Shown here: in pieces, positions 10,676 through 22,018 of the stretch
Layout: each line of letters opens with the position of its first letter
Position numbering within the stretch: position 1 is the first letter of the stretch
From: Tiliqua scincoides
Lineage: Eukaryota > Chordata > Lepidosauria > Squamata > Scincidae
Assembly (NCBI RefSeq): GCF_035046505.1
Contig: NC_089821.1
Location: forward strand, 174,562,031 to 174,626,030
Direction: 5' to 3'
Length of the DNA: 64,000 nt
The notes under the pieces: generated by a model
Databases searched by the model: none
Seen by the model: only the letters and a program-made list of their open reading frames with translations
What the model was told of the DNA's origin: nothing
Position numbers and translations under genes: made by a program

Positions 10676-11455
10676 GCATTCCCCAAATAAATACAGCCAA
10701 CAACAGGTATGGGATTAAAATGGGCCATTTTATTGAATTACAACAAGAGCAACAAGGCAAAAACAGGGTAAACAATACCCACCCCAAGTGTGGGGTTCTA
10801 AGTGGGGAAACGGCCCTAGCTGTCTACGTCCCCCAATCTCATAGGGCATCCACCCTACTCCAGGCGTAGCTCAATTGTTATTAAGCCTTTCACCGCCTTT
10901 CACCGTCGCCCGAAGAGGGTAAGTCAGCTGAACTGCTATGCCTTCAGGTCACCCCTGCAAGGCCCCCAAGTTCAGACAAGGGGCTAGCCAGCCTGCCTCC
11001 CTGAGCCGGTCAAGCACCTTGAGAGTGGTTCTGGTTCACCCCTGTCCTTGCTGACTTAGATTGGACACCAAGAAGGTCTTCTGCCTACCCACCCCGCACT
11101 TCTACCGCCAGTGAGGGCGTTAAAGAGATATATTGCAAACTCTACTGCACTCCATAGCCAGTATGATGTAGGCGAAAACAAACACCATCGTGGTGCCAAT
11201 CAGATGATGCTCAAAAAATTCCTACCCGGTCCTCCGGAGAGCGACCAGCTAATCCCAGACTAGCTACAGGGTGGGCGGGCGGATGTCGCTTCCAGGAATG
11301 GACTGAGCTAAGTCTAGCGCCTGCATGCTAGAACTAGCCCAGTTGTCCCGCCCCCTCAGGCCAGCCAGCCAATCAGCTGGCAGCAAAGCCCTGCTGCCGG
11401 CTGATAGGGGTTCTGGCATGGCAATCATTGCTAGCGTGCCATCCAGGCATGCTAG
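10676..11455 (-). mobile_element. Possible solo LTR (fossil), minus strand
   Basis: A 0.8-kb block of distinct, GC-rich composition with sharp edges against AT-rich flanks. Read on the minus strand it has CCAAT-like boxes (CTGATTGGC twice) upstream and an AATAAA signal near its 3' end, an order expected of a long terminal repeat. I see no internal viral genes beside it. End boundaries and a target duplication could not be fixed, so family and age are open; it could also be an unrelated repeat. Confidence 0.3.
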
Positions 11456-11762
11456 CAGCCCTTATGTTGCAGATAAGTTGAACATTAATTTTCTTATATG
11501 TGAAGCTCCAGCAATTGCAACAGCAAAAGACATATCTAGAGATGGGGAAGAACTGACAGTCATTGCTTTGCTAGCTATTTCAGCATTATCATATTAAATA
11601 GCTGGTTGACAGAATGACATTATGCTGAAGCAGGAATGAAGAAGAAAACATAAAGTAGTATAAAGGATAGGAATTTCTGTAAGAGGGCCAAAGTGTTATT
11701 TTGGAATGATTAGTGTTACCTAGTAATGTTGATGTTGATACACTGTTGCATTGCTCTTACTA
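11456..11762. other. Unannotated AT-rich sequence
   Basis: No feature recognised. Confidence 0.5.

Positions 11763-11839
<77 letters not shown>
11763..11839. repeat. (TTA)n followed by (TAA)n microsatellite
   Basis: About 15 TTA units switch to about 10 TAA units near 11808, so the two halves are reverse complements and can fold on themselves. It abuts the 3' end of the LINE tail that follows on the minus strand, whose AT-rich tail probably seeded it. Confidence 0.95.
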
Positions 11840-12052
11840 TATTGCTTTTTAACAAAAAGTAGTTCACAAAGCGGTTTCCAGAGGAAAACACATCAATAAA
11901 TGGCTCCCTGTCCCCAAAGAGGTCACAAACTTAAAAGAAATGGAGAAGAGTCACCAGCAACAGCCAGTGGAAAAGATGCTATGCTGGGATGATGACAGAC
12001 AGGTGCCTCTTTGCCCAATTAACGGGTAAAATTAAAACCAGGAAAACAAGTA
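11840..12052 (-). mobile_element. LINE 3' end, minus strand
   Basis: Same 3' untranslated sequence as at 1480-1730: GGGGACAGGGAGCCATTTAT on the minus strand, then ACCGCTTTGTGAAC and the AT tail. It shares the internal CACCAGCA.CAGCCA segment and lacks part of the middle. No RT part remains. Confidence 0.65.
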
Positions 12053-12055
12053 TTA

Positions 12056-12448
12056 CAGCCCAATTCTGAGCTGTCTGGCGCCCAAGGCTGCAGTGGCACC
12101 AAAATAGCTGCTGCGGCATCCTGAGTGCACCAGGCCGCCAGCAGTGGCTCTTTGGGGCCCCTTGGAGGAAGGGGACATTCATCCCCTTTGGTAACGTAAA
12201 TCACCTTGCAGTGGGGCTATTCGACTCTGTGCTGGCTATTTGGCCCATACAGAGTAAAGTAGCCCTGTGTCAGGGAGGCCTGGCGCATGGCTATGGATCT
12301 GGCAGTGCTCTGCTCTGCAGTCCTGCAGTTGGGTGTCACTCATGGAGGCCTCCTCAAAGTAAGGGAATGTTTGTTTCCTTACCTCAGAGCTGCATTGCCC
12401 TTAAGTCAATGCTGGAAAGCACTGGCATAAGGGGTTAGGATTGCACCC
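12056..12448. mobile_element. MITE, class D (393 bp)
   Basis: Ends CAGCCCAATTCTGAGCTG and, inverted, GGGTGCAATCCTAACCCC, with TTA on the left (12053-12055) and TAA on the right (12449-12451). The right half looks like class A (CCTCCTCAAAGTAAGGGAAT / TTTCCTTACC hairpin), while the left half is class D (GGCTGCAGTGGCACC), so it is mosaic. It sits next to the LINE tail. Confidence 0.7.
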
Positions 12449-12566
12449 TAAGTGTCACTCAAATCAATGGCACAAGCTATTCTGCTATAAGAATCAAAGT
12501 GGTGATTCTTTATTACTAAAACTCATCCAGTTGTCTTATTATTTGCAGCCCAGCTAGTACTTCAAG

Positions 12567-12657
12567 GCTGCAATCCTATACACACTTTCTTGGGAGTAAG
12601 CCCCACTGAACTCAATGGAACATACTTCTGAGGAGCCTTACAAAGGATTGGGTTGTA
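12567..12657. mobile_element. Hairpin MITE, class H
   Basis: Ends GCTGCAATCCTATACACACT and, inverted, CAACCCAATCCTTTG, with the GGGAGTAAGCCCCACTGA core. Flanks are CAA and TAA. Confidence 0.8.
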
Positions 12658-13144
12658 AATCACTTTGAGTGCAACAATGTAATTACTCTTCCATTTCTGA
12701 CCTCTAATGCCATAACAGAATGTCAATAATTCACATTTAGTAACTGGGAAATCTATAATGGTTATCAAGGCTGTTCAATTAATAAGCAAACAAATCAGGG
12801 GTAAACAATCAAGGGAATTGTGTTGCAGAATGCAGTTTACTAATTTATTTTGACAAACTTAATTTTGCTATAATTATGTATTATGATAAATCACGGCGAG
12901 TTTCTTAGTGTGCTATCAGGCACTTTGTATATGTAAAAAGGCTTTTTGCTAATATCAGATCCTTTCTCATAATAATGCAGTTACGTTTTTGATTAGACTT
13001 ATTGTTTATTCCAACTCGTGTGCAAACATCAGACTCTACTAACTAGTTTTGTATCCATAAAATGGCTATTGAGTTAATCATTTTAAATAAATGTTTGTGC
13101 TGACTCTCACTTAAGCTTTTAGTATAGGAAGGAGGGGACAGCTT
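12658..13144. other. AT-rich unique sequence
   Basis: No exon or repeat family seen. Confidence 0.5.
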
Positions 13145-13288
13145 GAATTAACAAGTTCCAGTTAAATAATCAAACTACAAAGATTTAAACTTTTAAAAAA
13201 GTGCAGCACTACACTCGGAGTGTGGTATTACACTTTTTTAAAAGTTGAACCTTTGGAGTTTGGCTATTTAACTGGAACTTGTTAATTC
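13145..13288. repeat. 144-bp imperfect palindrome, possible hairpin MITE
   Basis: Arms 13145-13203 and 13231-13288 are inverted repeats (outer part GAATTAACAAGTTCCAGTTA), and pairing continues through ACACTC / GAGTGT almost to the centre near 13215. The AT-rich arms and nearly complete pairing resemble a fold-back MITE. I saw no second copy here and no obvious target duplication. Confidence 0.7.
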
Positions 13289-13876
13289 ATCCTTCCTAGA
13301 ACAAAACAGCTTGCAACATTTATTTTATTTATGTAAAGACCACTGATACCTCAGTCCGAGATAGTGATGTAGCTGACTGAAATCACAACATAGCATTCTT
13401 GTAACACTGACATAATGTCATTGGTACACTAGTGTCATGTGTACCATACTACAGTGGTCCAACAGCTGCCATGTCCCATCCCAGTCACTATTTGCTCACA
13501 CAGCAAATATTGTGATCAGGCCATTAATTTAAAGGGAGGATCATCTCTATTTTCTTTTAAGAACACACTGTCCTTGAACATGATAAATCATGCATCTAAG
13601 GACATCTATCAGTCATGCATTGGCATCCATAGTAATGATGCTTTGTAATTTGTAGAGATGACAGAGCCGTGTAGATAAAAATACGTTTTGAAGGAAGTTA
13701 GGCAGTCATGGTTTTACATGACAGCATTTCCGTTTAGGACCTTGCAGGTCAAAAGCAGTTGTCTTTTCAAAGACTTTGGTATATCTGATATTTGTACCTC
13801 CTGAAAACAGAAATTTGCAGATGAGGCTAAAATGACTTTTCGTATTGAAAGATGCTTGGAAAATATTATTCTGTGG
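13289..13876. other. Unannotated sequence
   Basis: AT-rich, no feature recognised. Confidence 0.5.
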
Positions 13877-13884
13877 CTTTAAGT

Positions 13885-14410
13885 CTCCAAAACGTTTTGG
13901 TTAGAGGGCCACTTCAAATATCTGGCAAGGTGTGGAGGGCTGGAAAATAAAAACATTTTAAATATAAAATTTAAATAAATATATTAGAGACGGAACTTAG
14001 ATGAATGTATAGATGAATGTATGGACTCTAACTTCCAGGATTTCTCCAAGCACCAACACATATCACAGAAATAAAGCACTCACTCAAATGGACTTCCATT
14101 CTCCCACCGCACAAGCAGCTTACTTACATGTACACAAGTAAATAACTCCAAATCAGCAAATCACAGGAAACACCGAAGCATGTTCTCAGTGCTGTGGAGG
14201 CCTCCCCAACCCTCAGAGAGCCTAAGGGCTTCAGAGGGCCCAAAAATGTCATTTCTGGTTTTTCAGGAAAACCAGGAAGTGATGTTTTAAGACCTTTAGA
14301 AGAACCCGGTCCTCCAGGAACATTTGGTCAAGTGGGCCAGAGGTTTGCAGGGGATCAGAGGCTTGTCGTGGGCCATATCTGGCCCTCGGGCCAGGGTTTG
14401 TAGATCCCTG
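13885..14410. mobile_element. hAT element remnant (526 bp) with exact 8-bp duplication
   Basis: CTTTAAGT occurs on both sides (13877-13884, 14411-14418). The right end, inverted, is CAGGGATCTACAAACC followed by a CCCGAGGGCC hairpin, typical of hAT. The left end starts at CTCCAAAAC and appears to lack the first six or seven bases of the matching repeat. The interior has a GGTTTTTCAGGAAAACCAGG palindrome. No transposase coding potential. Confidence 0.7.
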
Positions 14411-14418
14411 CTTTAAGT

Positions 14419-15700
14419 TCCCAGTTGGGTACCTTTCTGAAGGTACCTAGTAAAATCCAAGAAAAGTAACACCAAAGCTACTACATGTTCTTTTGTTTGT
14501 TCGTTTGAATAGTTGAATTCCTGTTCATGCAGAACAAAAACCTTGGGGAGGGGGGCAATCTCACAGCTAGTTATTAATTTTGAAAGTAGGATCAAGTGAT
14601 ATGATTCTACCAGCCTATGACTGCTATCAATAAATGCTATTGATACCAGTGAAACCTGCTCATCAAAGGCTCAGATATGAGTTTATGGGGCTCGCAATGT
14701 TCACTTCAAAGAAGAGATGAACATTGTAAGCCCTGAATGCTTTTCTGGCTCACATTAAATTCCAAACTGGAGAAAAATTTTCAGTTTATTAGCCTGCCTA
14801 GTTCTCAGTCCCCAGATCACCATTTTCTTTCAAGTGCATTCTGTACTGACTGGACTGAGAGCAGCAGAAGAAAAACACTGTGGCAGCAGGGAGTAGGGAA
14901 GAGGGAGATCTCTCCCTCCTATCTTCATTTTGTGGTATGCTAAGTAGCAGGATAAAAAGCCCTGGTGCCTCTTGGGGAATGTAGTTCATAGTATCTTTCA
15001 TGTCCATTTGCAAAAGTGTGTTTGTGAATTGTCCCTTGTATTTAGAAACTTTAAATGTGTTGCCAGTAGGCTTCTCAATGAGATTTCATCTAATGTGCAA
15101 CGTGAAGTTCTTTTGCATAGTCCTCCACAGCAAAAACATTTGAACAGTTTGTGGGAAGCCAGCACATTTAGATCAGATAAGTTACATTTTTTTCAGAGGG
15201 ACCCTCCACACATTTCTCAGCTTTTTCCTAAAGCAAAAGTCAAAAAGAAATTTACTGCCTCCAACTTGGGCAAAACATCTGAGTATGGCCTACACATGAG
15301 GTGAGAAGAATATGATTGGGGATGAATATAGAACAACAGGGAATGGGGCTGAGTCAGAAACATTCTCCCTGATGTGCTAGGTGCTTCCAAACAACAAAAA
15401 AGAACTTGCTGAAAAGTCTTTACAGGGGGGAGAATTTAAAAATGTTACATTTCAGCTACAGGCAGGAACAAAGTAGCCGATTCCACCATATCAGGATTCT
15501 GTGACCTCAATCCATTGCATATGTAGAAGGCCAGATTGTGTAGGTCTGATGACTTTTGAGGAAAGTGAAGAAATTTTGGATGAGAGTTTTAAATAATGTT
15601 TTATTATATTACTGATTGCCAGCCCTACTGAAGGTACAACATGAGAGAATTCAGGGATGTACAGTACAGGGGTGGCAGGTGAGGCAGAACTGCCCCATTG
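14419..15700. other. Unannotated sequence
   Basis: About 1.3 kb of mixed sequence. The 110-codon ORF at 14972-15304 has no recognisable domain, and no splice or repeat structure supports it. Confidence 0.45.
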
Positions 15701-15701
15701 T

Positions 15702-16013
15702 CGGTTGTGGATCTACTATTGCCTTCTATGGGGCAAATGCCCCAGGCATGAGCCTCTAGGATTCCATGGAAGCCTCTCTAAGGCTCCTGATGGGGTCGGA
15801 AATTATGCTTCCGGTTTTCCAGAAGCACAGTTTGTAGCATCAGGGAACCTCAGAGAGGCTTCCCTGATGCAGTCCTGGGTTGTACGAGGCTCAGTGAGCC
15901 TCCAGTGAGTGGGGGGTGGGGGTGGATTTTCACGCAGGCGGGCAGTGACAGCCTTGGGAGGCACCATCAAGAACCTTTGCTCCAGGGCGCGGGGCTGAGG
16001 AGGTCCGCTGCTA
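15702..16013. mobile_element. hAT MITE, family hAT-1 (312 bp)
   Basis: Second copy of the 7302-7595 family: left end CGGTTGTGGATCTAC, then TGGGGCAAATGCCCC, a TTCCGGTTTTCCAGAAGC segment and an inverted right end TAGCAGCGGACCTCC. The flanks CCCATTGT and CCCATTGC match at seven of eight positions. Confidence 0.75.
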
Positions 16014-16021
16014 CCCATTGC

Positions 16022-16340
16022 TGTCTGTGGAAAAACACTACAGTTGCCTCACCTGCTTACTCTCAAGGAGGCTGTCTTTACACCCGAGGAGGATCTCCTT
16101 ATACCTGCTTTCTCAGGTGTAAGGAGAGCCTCCTCAGGTGTAAGTGGGTAGGGTGACTGTGGTGCTTTTCCATGGACTACAATAGGACATTTCTGCCTCC
16201 ACACTGCATATCCATTATAGGATTCTTTTTCAAAGCACATAAATACTAGCAGCATTTCTCAGGAGCAGGGATTGCCAGTAGTTGTTACCAGTGTCCTTCC
16301 CTTCTCAACCACTGCACCTTTGCAATTGACATTAGAAGAG
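16022..16340. other. Unannotated sequence with short internal repeats
   Basis: Contains inverted and direct variants of a CTCAGGTGTAAG motif between 16070 and 16145. No assignable family. Confidence 0.4.
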
Positions 16341-16835
16341 ACAAGCGTTTTGCTGTGTTTGGTTCCGCCAGTGCTGATGCAGCTGCACCAAGAGGTGTGT
16401 GCTGCATCCTGTGGTGGAGTGGGGGGGGGGAATGACTTGAAGGCAAACTGAAGATTAGTAAAAATATTTTTTACTTACTTATCTCTGTGTAAACCCTGAA
16501 GCTGGCTATGGATCTCCTCATGTGCCACCTATTTCAGTGGTGTATATCAGAGGAGAAAAAGGAAGACAGATTTTTGAAAGCGGGAATAATATCTGGTGTG
16601 TATCACTGCTGACAGATCCACCCTCTCCTGCCTCCTCCCTGCCCTCAGTCCCCCCCCCTGGAACACACAGTTTCACCCTCTCCCTGCCCATGATCTGGGC
16701 CAGCTTACCTACTGGCTACAGCAGCTGCTCCAAAATGGCCATTGGTGGTGCGCTGTGCATGATATTATCTGGCCTGTGATGACTCTGGAACTCTGTTCCA
16801 TTGTTGTAACTAGTACAATAGGATTGAGCTGTTTG
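16341..16835. mobile_element. Large MITE, class B (about 490 bp)
   Basis: Left part CCAGTGCTGATGCAGCTGC and TGTGCTGCATCC, an AAAATATTTTTTACTTAC block, a pyrimidine-rich middle, AAAATGGCCATTGGTGG, and a right end AATAGGATTGAGCTG. Similar order at 50870-51000 and 25760-26246. The left terminus is worn. Confidence 0.55.
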
Positions 16836-16866
16836 TTTCTGCCAGGATTGCCACTATTTAAATATA

Positions 16867-17232
16867 CAGTGGTGCCTCGCAAGATGAAATTAATTCGTTC
16901 CGCAAGTCGTTTCGTATTGCAAAAATTTTGTCTTGCGAAGCGCGGTTTCCCATAGGAATGCATTGAAATTTAATTAATGTGTTCCTATGGGCAAAAAAAG
17001 TCAGAACAAAGTCAAATTTGGTTTACAAATTGCTCTTTAAAGGCATACATACTGTACAGAGGATTTCAAAAATTTCAAGCACAAAACTTCAACTTTTTAA
17101 TTTTAAAAATTCGTCTTGCAAAGCACGGCCATAGAAAAAATCATCTTGCGAGTCACCAGAAAAAATCGCAAAAACGCTTTTGTCTTGCGAGTTTTTCAGT
17201 GTGCGAGGCATTCGTCTTGCGAGGCACCACTG
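16867..17232. mobile_element. Tc1/mariner-type MITE (366 bp) with TA duplication
   Basis: Exact 18-bp terminal inverted repeats CAGTGGTGCCTCGCAAGA, flanked by TA on both sides (16865-16866, 17233-17234). TA targets with CAGTGG-type ends fit the pogo/Tigger branch of Tc1/mariner. The inner arms repeat a CGTCTTGCGAR motif several times (16920, 17110, 17145, 17185, 17213), plausible transposase-binding repeats. The middle is AT-rich and non-coding. Confidence 0.85.
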
Positions 17233-17234
17233 TA

Positions 17235-18087
17235 TACCTATTTGAATATGGGTAGCAAAGATGAAGCAACAGAGGAGTAGAGTTTCTGGGAAGCATCTCA
17301 TATTAGTGATATCCATATCTATTAGACACTGAAGTAAATTTAAAGGAAAGGAAATATAAACTTGCACAGCCATCTACATACGCTTACAAACAGTTGAAAT
17401 ACCCATCTTGCTTACCACAGAAGCGTACATCATGTACAAAAATGATTCTCAGAGAAATTGGCACATAGTTGAAATTTGGGTGATACGATCAGGCAGTGTA
17501 CTTGTAAAAAAAAATAATCTAGCCAACTGGAGGAAGTTTGGCTAGATATCATCATACTCCACTGAGTAAATGTATTGCAGTTCCAAGTTGAATTTGGAAA
17601 TGGAGGTGCGTGAACAGAAAATACAACTCTCTGAATGAAGTCAAAGATTGACACCTTTGTCATTCACAGTGGGATTACTTTCTGTAAGAGTATCCCGGAT
17701 GAGTTAGAATTTGAAATATGCCTGGAGTAGAGCATTGACTGACTCTCTCTGCAAAGTATTCCTTTCTTTTAAGAAAGAGAAGTGGTGTTAGGTAGCAAAT
17801 AGGTACTTGCTAGCAATTTGTGGACTAAATTGGCCTGAATGCTTTCACTTCTGACTGCTTTTCTTTTGTTCTCTTTCTTCTCCCCATAGTGTTGTGATGG
17901 AGACAGAGCATTAGCTGAACAAAGAGGAGTACCCCTTAAAAGCTTACTCTGAAATGCAGTCCTCAGGAGAAGGTTGTTATCAAGCTGCAGGTAGATTTAT
18001 ATCCATTAATGCCCAAGACTGCCCTCTTTCTTATTGAATGTCCATTGCTTGTGAAGAAGTACAGCCAGTATTTCCTTCATTGCACCA
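17235..18087. other. Unannotated AT-rich sequence
   Basis: No feature recognised. Confidence 0.5.
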
Positions 18088-18390
18088 AACAGCTAAATAT
18101 TTATTTATTTTAAAACATTTATATCTTGCATTTCTGATTGCAACAGGAAAACTCAAGGCAGCCAATGTGAATAAAAACAATCAATAATAAACACTACAAA
18201 AACAAATATAAAAACAAAAAATAATAACCAGACAGTGGAACCAAAACCAGAATCAACAGCCTTGAATAGTGGTAGAAGACAATCAAAGAATGAAAAGGTT
18301 TTAATGTCCCTCTGGCATGCCAGCAAGGGAGGAGCAATTCCAATATCCAGTAACAGTGAGTTCCAAAGACCAGGTACCCCTACCTAGAAG
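18088..18390 (-). mobile_element. LINE 3' end, minus strand
   Basis: Minus strand reads TGGCTGCCTTGAGTTTTCC, then GCAAGATATAAATGTTTT and an AAATAAATAAAT tail, an L2-like 3' end. The sequence to about 18390 may be its untranslated region. Confidence 0.5.
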
Positions 18391-20254
18391 GTGCTTCAGG
18401 GCTGGTCCATCAATAAAGTGAGGTAGTCCACTATGGGTGGTGGCTGGGTGGCAGTGGAGCTGGGGAACAGTGGAGCTGGAAGAGGAAGGTGTGGCCACTG
18501 CTGGGTGTTTCTACCACCATCCTGCCATCATATCCCACCTCCGCCACCTCTATCTTTCTTCCTCAACTGGTTGTTCTGAACTGACTGGAGGGGGGGGGAA
18601 CCTGGCTATTTCAGAGAAGGCACTGGTGGTCAGGCGCTGACCTTACTTAGGTTGGGCCTACACGAGTTACTGCCAAGTGCACTTCTATCAGGGGCAGTGC
18701 CCACAAAACAGTTTCCCTCACAAGTTGGACAAAGCCATACTGAGAGAGATGGTCCAAGTATTTAGGTCTTAAGGCCTTTATAAGTAATCACCAGCACATT
18801 GAACTCAATATATCTTCTCCCCCAGAAAAGAATCATCCCCTTTCAGTGAATGGTACTTTTCAGAACTTGGTAGCCTTAAATTAAATGAACTGGTCCAGCC
18901 AGAGTGAAGCATCTTTACATTTCATTGAATTCAGTGGACCTAAGCTAAGCAGATAGAAAGCTGTCCCATTAAAAACAATGAGATTTAAACATGTTTAATT
19001 TTGACGGGGTCATGCTCATCATATTAATAACTTCTGCTTGTGGACATTTCAAAAATACTTCTGTTGTATCTAACAAAATAGAATAATGGTATGGCATCAG
19101 CAGTGTCTTCTGTGTTTTGCCTTTTAGGTGTACAATTAAAGATGATTTCTCGATTGCAGGAGGTGTCCCAATCTATAAATTAATTGGCTGTTTCTTCTTC
19201 TCGTGGTTTTCTTCCTCTATGGTTCTTTTAAGCACTTCTTTGAACCTCCTGCAGAGAGGTTAAATCACAGTGTCATTAATATTTAAGACACACTAAATAG
19301 AAAGAGATGCTTATAAAGTCCAGACATCTTTGTCACCGATATAATGGTACAAAGAGACAATTTTCCTCATAAGAACAGGAAGATAGTTCTGTCTGTTCCA
19401 TGTTGGATCATTTATCTCTGTTACACTGATGAATTCATTTCGGTGACAATGCTTGGTCTGAATAATGAAAAGCTGGATGAGATGGCCTGATGGTCAAGAT
19501 GGAATACTTAAATTTTCTCCCAATTACAGTGCAGCTTATTTTTAAGATTCGCCGTTCCAATGATCCATCATAGATAGTTTTTCTGTTGCAATTTGTATTT
19601 GCCACATGCTGCATGTTCTACTGGGTCGGGAGTTTGATTAGCATAAATGTGTTTTTTCAGCTGTTAGTTCGCTGAGTGATGGAAAGATCCTTCAGTGACA
19701 TGATCACCTCATATTGTACACATCGTTAATTTGGGTAATGTAAATATTGACAATTTGCATATCAACCAAAATGTAAAACAGCATCCAGAAAAAAAAAAAT
19801 ACTCCAAACCTAACTGGATAAATAAGAGTCTTGCACACTGATCTTTAAGCACATTTATTTGAAAGAATGTCCCACATAAGTCAATTGAATTTATGTTCCA
19901 GCAAGCTGATTATGAGAGAAGGAGAAGAGGGGGCAGGGGAAGAGCATATAATGAACTGTGGAGGGAACGTGAGTACTGAGAGTTCTTTTTTGGGGGGGAG
20001 GGGAATTGATATATAGTGTGTGATTAAATCTAAGTTTAGATATCACTTTGAATTGCATTTGAACACAATGATGATAAGAAGTGGAGAAATCAATCTACTA
20101 AGAAGCTCCCTTCTTTCTTAATTCTATACGTAATTCACATCTATATGTAATTCGCAGTATACTATACTGACTCTTGCTTCTATTAATTCTCAGTGGTGCT
20201 GAAACAAAACAGTCTTTTCAACATTTTTAAATGTTAAAAAGTTTAACATAACTA
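18391..20254. other. Mostly unannotated sequence
   Basis: 18398-18740 is GC-richer and begins CAGGGCTGGTCC, reminiscent of a hAT end, but I could not find its partner. The rest to 20254 is AT-rich with no exon or repeat I can support. Confidence 0.4.
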
Positions 20255-20660
20255 ATAGCCTGATCCGATGGGCTCGTAGTGCAGGTGGAATGTGCGTTCC
20301 ACCAGTTCTGGCTGCTGTAAAGCATTCATAAAGCTCACTCTGGCAGTGCGCAAAGTAGCACTCTAGCAGTGTGTAGAGGAAGGTCAGGTGGCGGGGAGGC
20401 AGGTAGGGGTGTTGAGGGGGGAGGAATGGGGCTAGGTAGGCTACAGATTGGATGAATTCACCGATGATGGTGCATGCCAAGTTCTATTCCTTCCAGAAGC
20501 ATCCTCCCCAACCCTTTTGATCTCTGTGGGCTTGCACCAGCGATTTCACTGGTGTGGATCCTAACAGACCCATTGCAAGGTGGAAGGCTTACAGAAGGGA
20601 GGGAAAGGGGGATTTTCTGGCTGTACCAGTGGGGGGGGGGATAGATTCAGGCTATAAATT
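20255..20660. mobile_element. Large MITE, class B remnant
   Basis: Shares the GGAATGTGCGTTCCACCAG hairpin (compare 45820), the CACCAGCGATTTCACTGGTG hairpin and the ACAGACCCATTGCAAGG module with other class-B elements. Ends are eroded. Confidence 0.55.
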
Positions 20661-21353
20661 TTATGTAAAATGTTTGACATAACTTATTAACATTTTTCTT
20701 TTGTTTTTGTCAGTGTAACAAGAAATTTGCTGAGCTAGCCCAATTCTGCCTCCCCTCAACTGGTGAGGTGTTCTTTTTTGTTTGTTTTGTTTTTTCTAAT
20801 GGCTAGAGAGTGCCAAACTTTATACTGCCACTGCTTTTTAACAAGCAGAGTTCATTCATTCATTCATTCATTCACTCTGGCCAATTCTGTCATCTAGTGA
20901 GCTTTCATTAAGAGATGAAATATAAGCTTCATATAAAAAGTTGATGATGCTCTCATATGCATGTGAAGGAGGCATAAAATTAATTTGCACTGGTTACACT
21001 TAAGAGAAATTCTTTCAACTCTTGACAGAGGTATTGGTTCTTTAAGCCCCTGTTCATCAAAGCCCAAAAAAACCCAAAACTCTGGAGTAATGAGATATAC
21101 AACTCACAGATGCATATATTCATCAACCTTATGGTAAACATATAGATGGTCTATAAGTATGAATCATGCATCATCTGTGTGTCTACCATGAGGCTGGTGA
21201 AAACAGACAGCACACAATTATCTCACCAATACATGTATATTAGGTTGATCTGTTCCAGCTGTGGTTATATGAAGGTACCTTTACAACTAACAAATTGGAA
21301 TAGGACCTAAATATCATGGGGAGACTGAAGAATGAGCCAAACTACAGCACAAT
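20661..21353. other. AT-rich unique sequence with a short (CATT)n run
   Basis: A (CATT)n stretch of five to six units lies at 20852-20873. Nothing else recognised. Confidence 0.5.
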
Positions 21354-21440
21354 GCAGTCCAATTCTAAGGCACATTTATTCAGAAATATGTCCCTCTGAC
21401 TTCTATGGGACTAAGGTATGTGAATATAGGATTCCAACCT
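21354..21440. mobile_element. Hairpin MITE, class H, diverged
   Basis: Begins GTCCAATTCTAAGGCAC and ends ATATAGGATTCCAACC; the middle keeps the TTCAGAAATATGTCCC to ATGGGAC inverted arrangement. The most diverged class-H copy seen here. Confidence 0.55.
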
Positions 21441-21443
21441 TAG

Positions 21444-22018
21444 AGCCCAATCCTGAGCTCCCCTGGTGCGCGGCTGCAGCGGCACCAAAAAAGGCTGCTG
21501 CCACATCCTACACCCCCAAGGCAGAAACGGGCAGCACCTTGGGAGAAGGGGACTTTCGTTCCCTTTCCCCGGGTAAAGGGAGTGGCCCCGCAATGGGGCT
21601 ACTTGATTCACCACCGACCAAAAGGTCAGTGGTCAGGTAAGAGCCTTTGTGTCAGGCACTGAGCCTGACACAAAGGATCTGGATTTGGTGGAGTGTTGCT
21701 CCACCGGTCCCGCCTCCCTCCCAACCCGCTCCCTCCACCGGAACACCTCCCCCTTCTCTCTCCCTGTCACACCTCCCGCCTCCCCAACACACCTCCCCTC
21801 ACCTTCTGCCTGCCCCCCTCTCCGGAACGCCTCTTCCCTGCCTCCCCCCTGCCCCCACTTTCCTCTCCACTGCTTGGCAGTCCGTGTAACTGCTGAGTGG
21901 AAGAGGCTGGGCTAGTACGGGCACTCGCCCGGCCTTAGGACTCGCAAACATGCCTTACGGCACATTTGCAACAGTGTGAGCCAGCAATAAACTGGCACAT
22001 CAAGTTCAGAATTAGGCT
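21444..22018. mobile_element. Large MITE, class D (575 bp)
   Basis: Ends AGCCCAATCCTGAGCTCC and, inverted, AGCCTAATTCTGAACTTG; left flank TTA (with one extra G), right flank TCA after G. Modules: GCGGCTGCAGCGGCACC, a CTTTGTGTCAGGCACTGAGC / GCCTGACACAAAG hairpin, a long C-rich tract (21700-21860), and a TGCCTTACGGCACATTTGCA module. The C-rich tract creates overlapping proline-rich ORFs that are not genes. Confidence 0.75.

Noticed and set aside
10676-11455. CpG-island promoter of a host gene
   Set aside because: The block is GC-rich with CCAAT-like boxes, but no exon follows on either strand, and the polyA signal at one end fits a repeat better.
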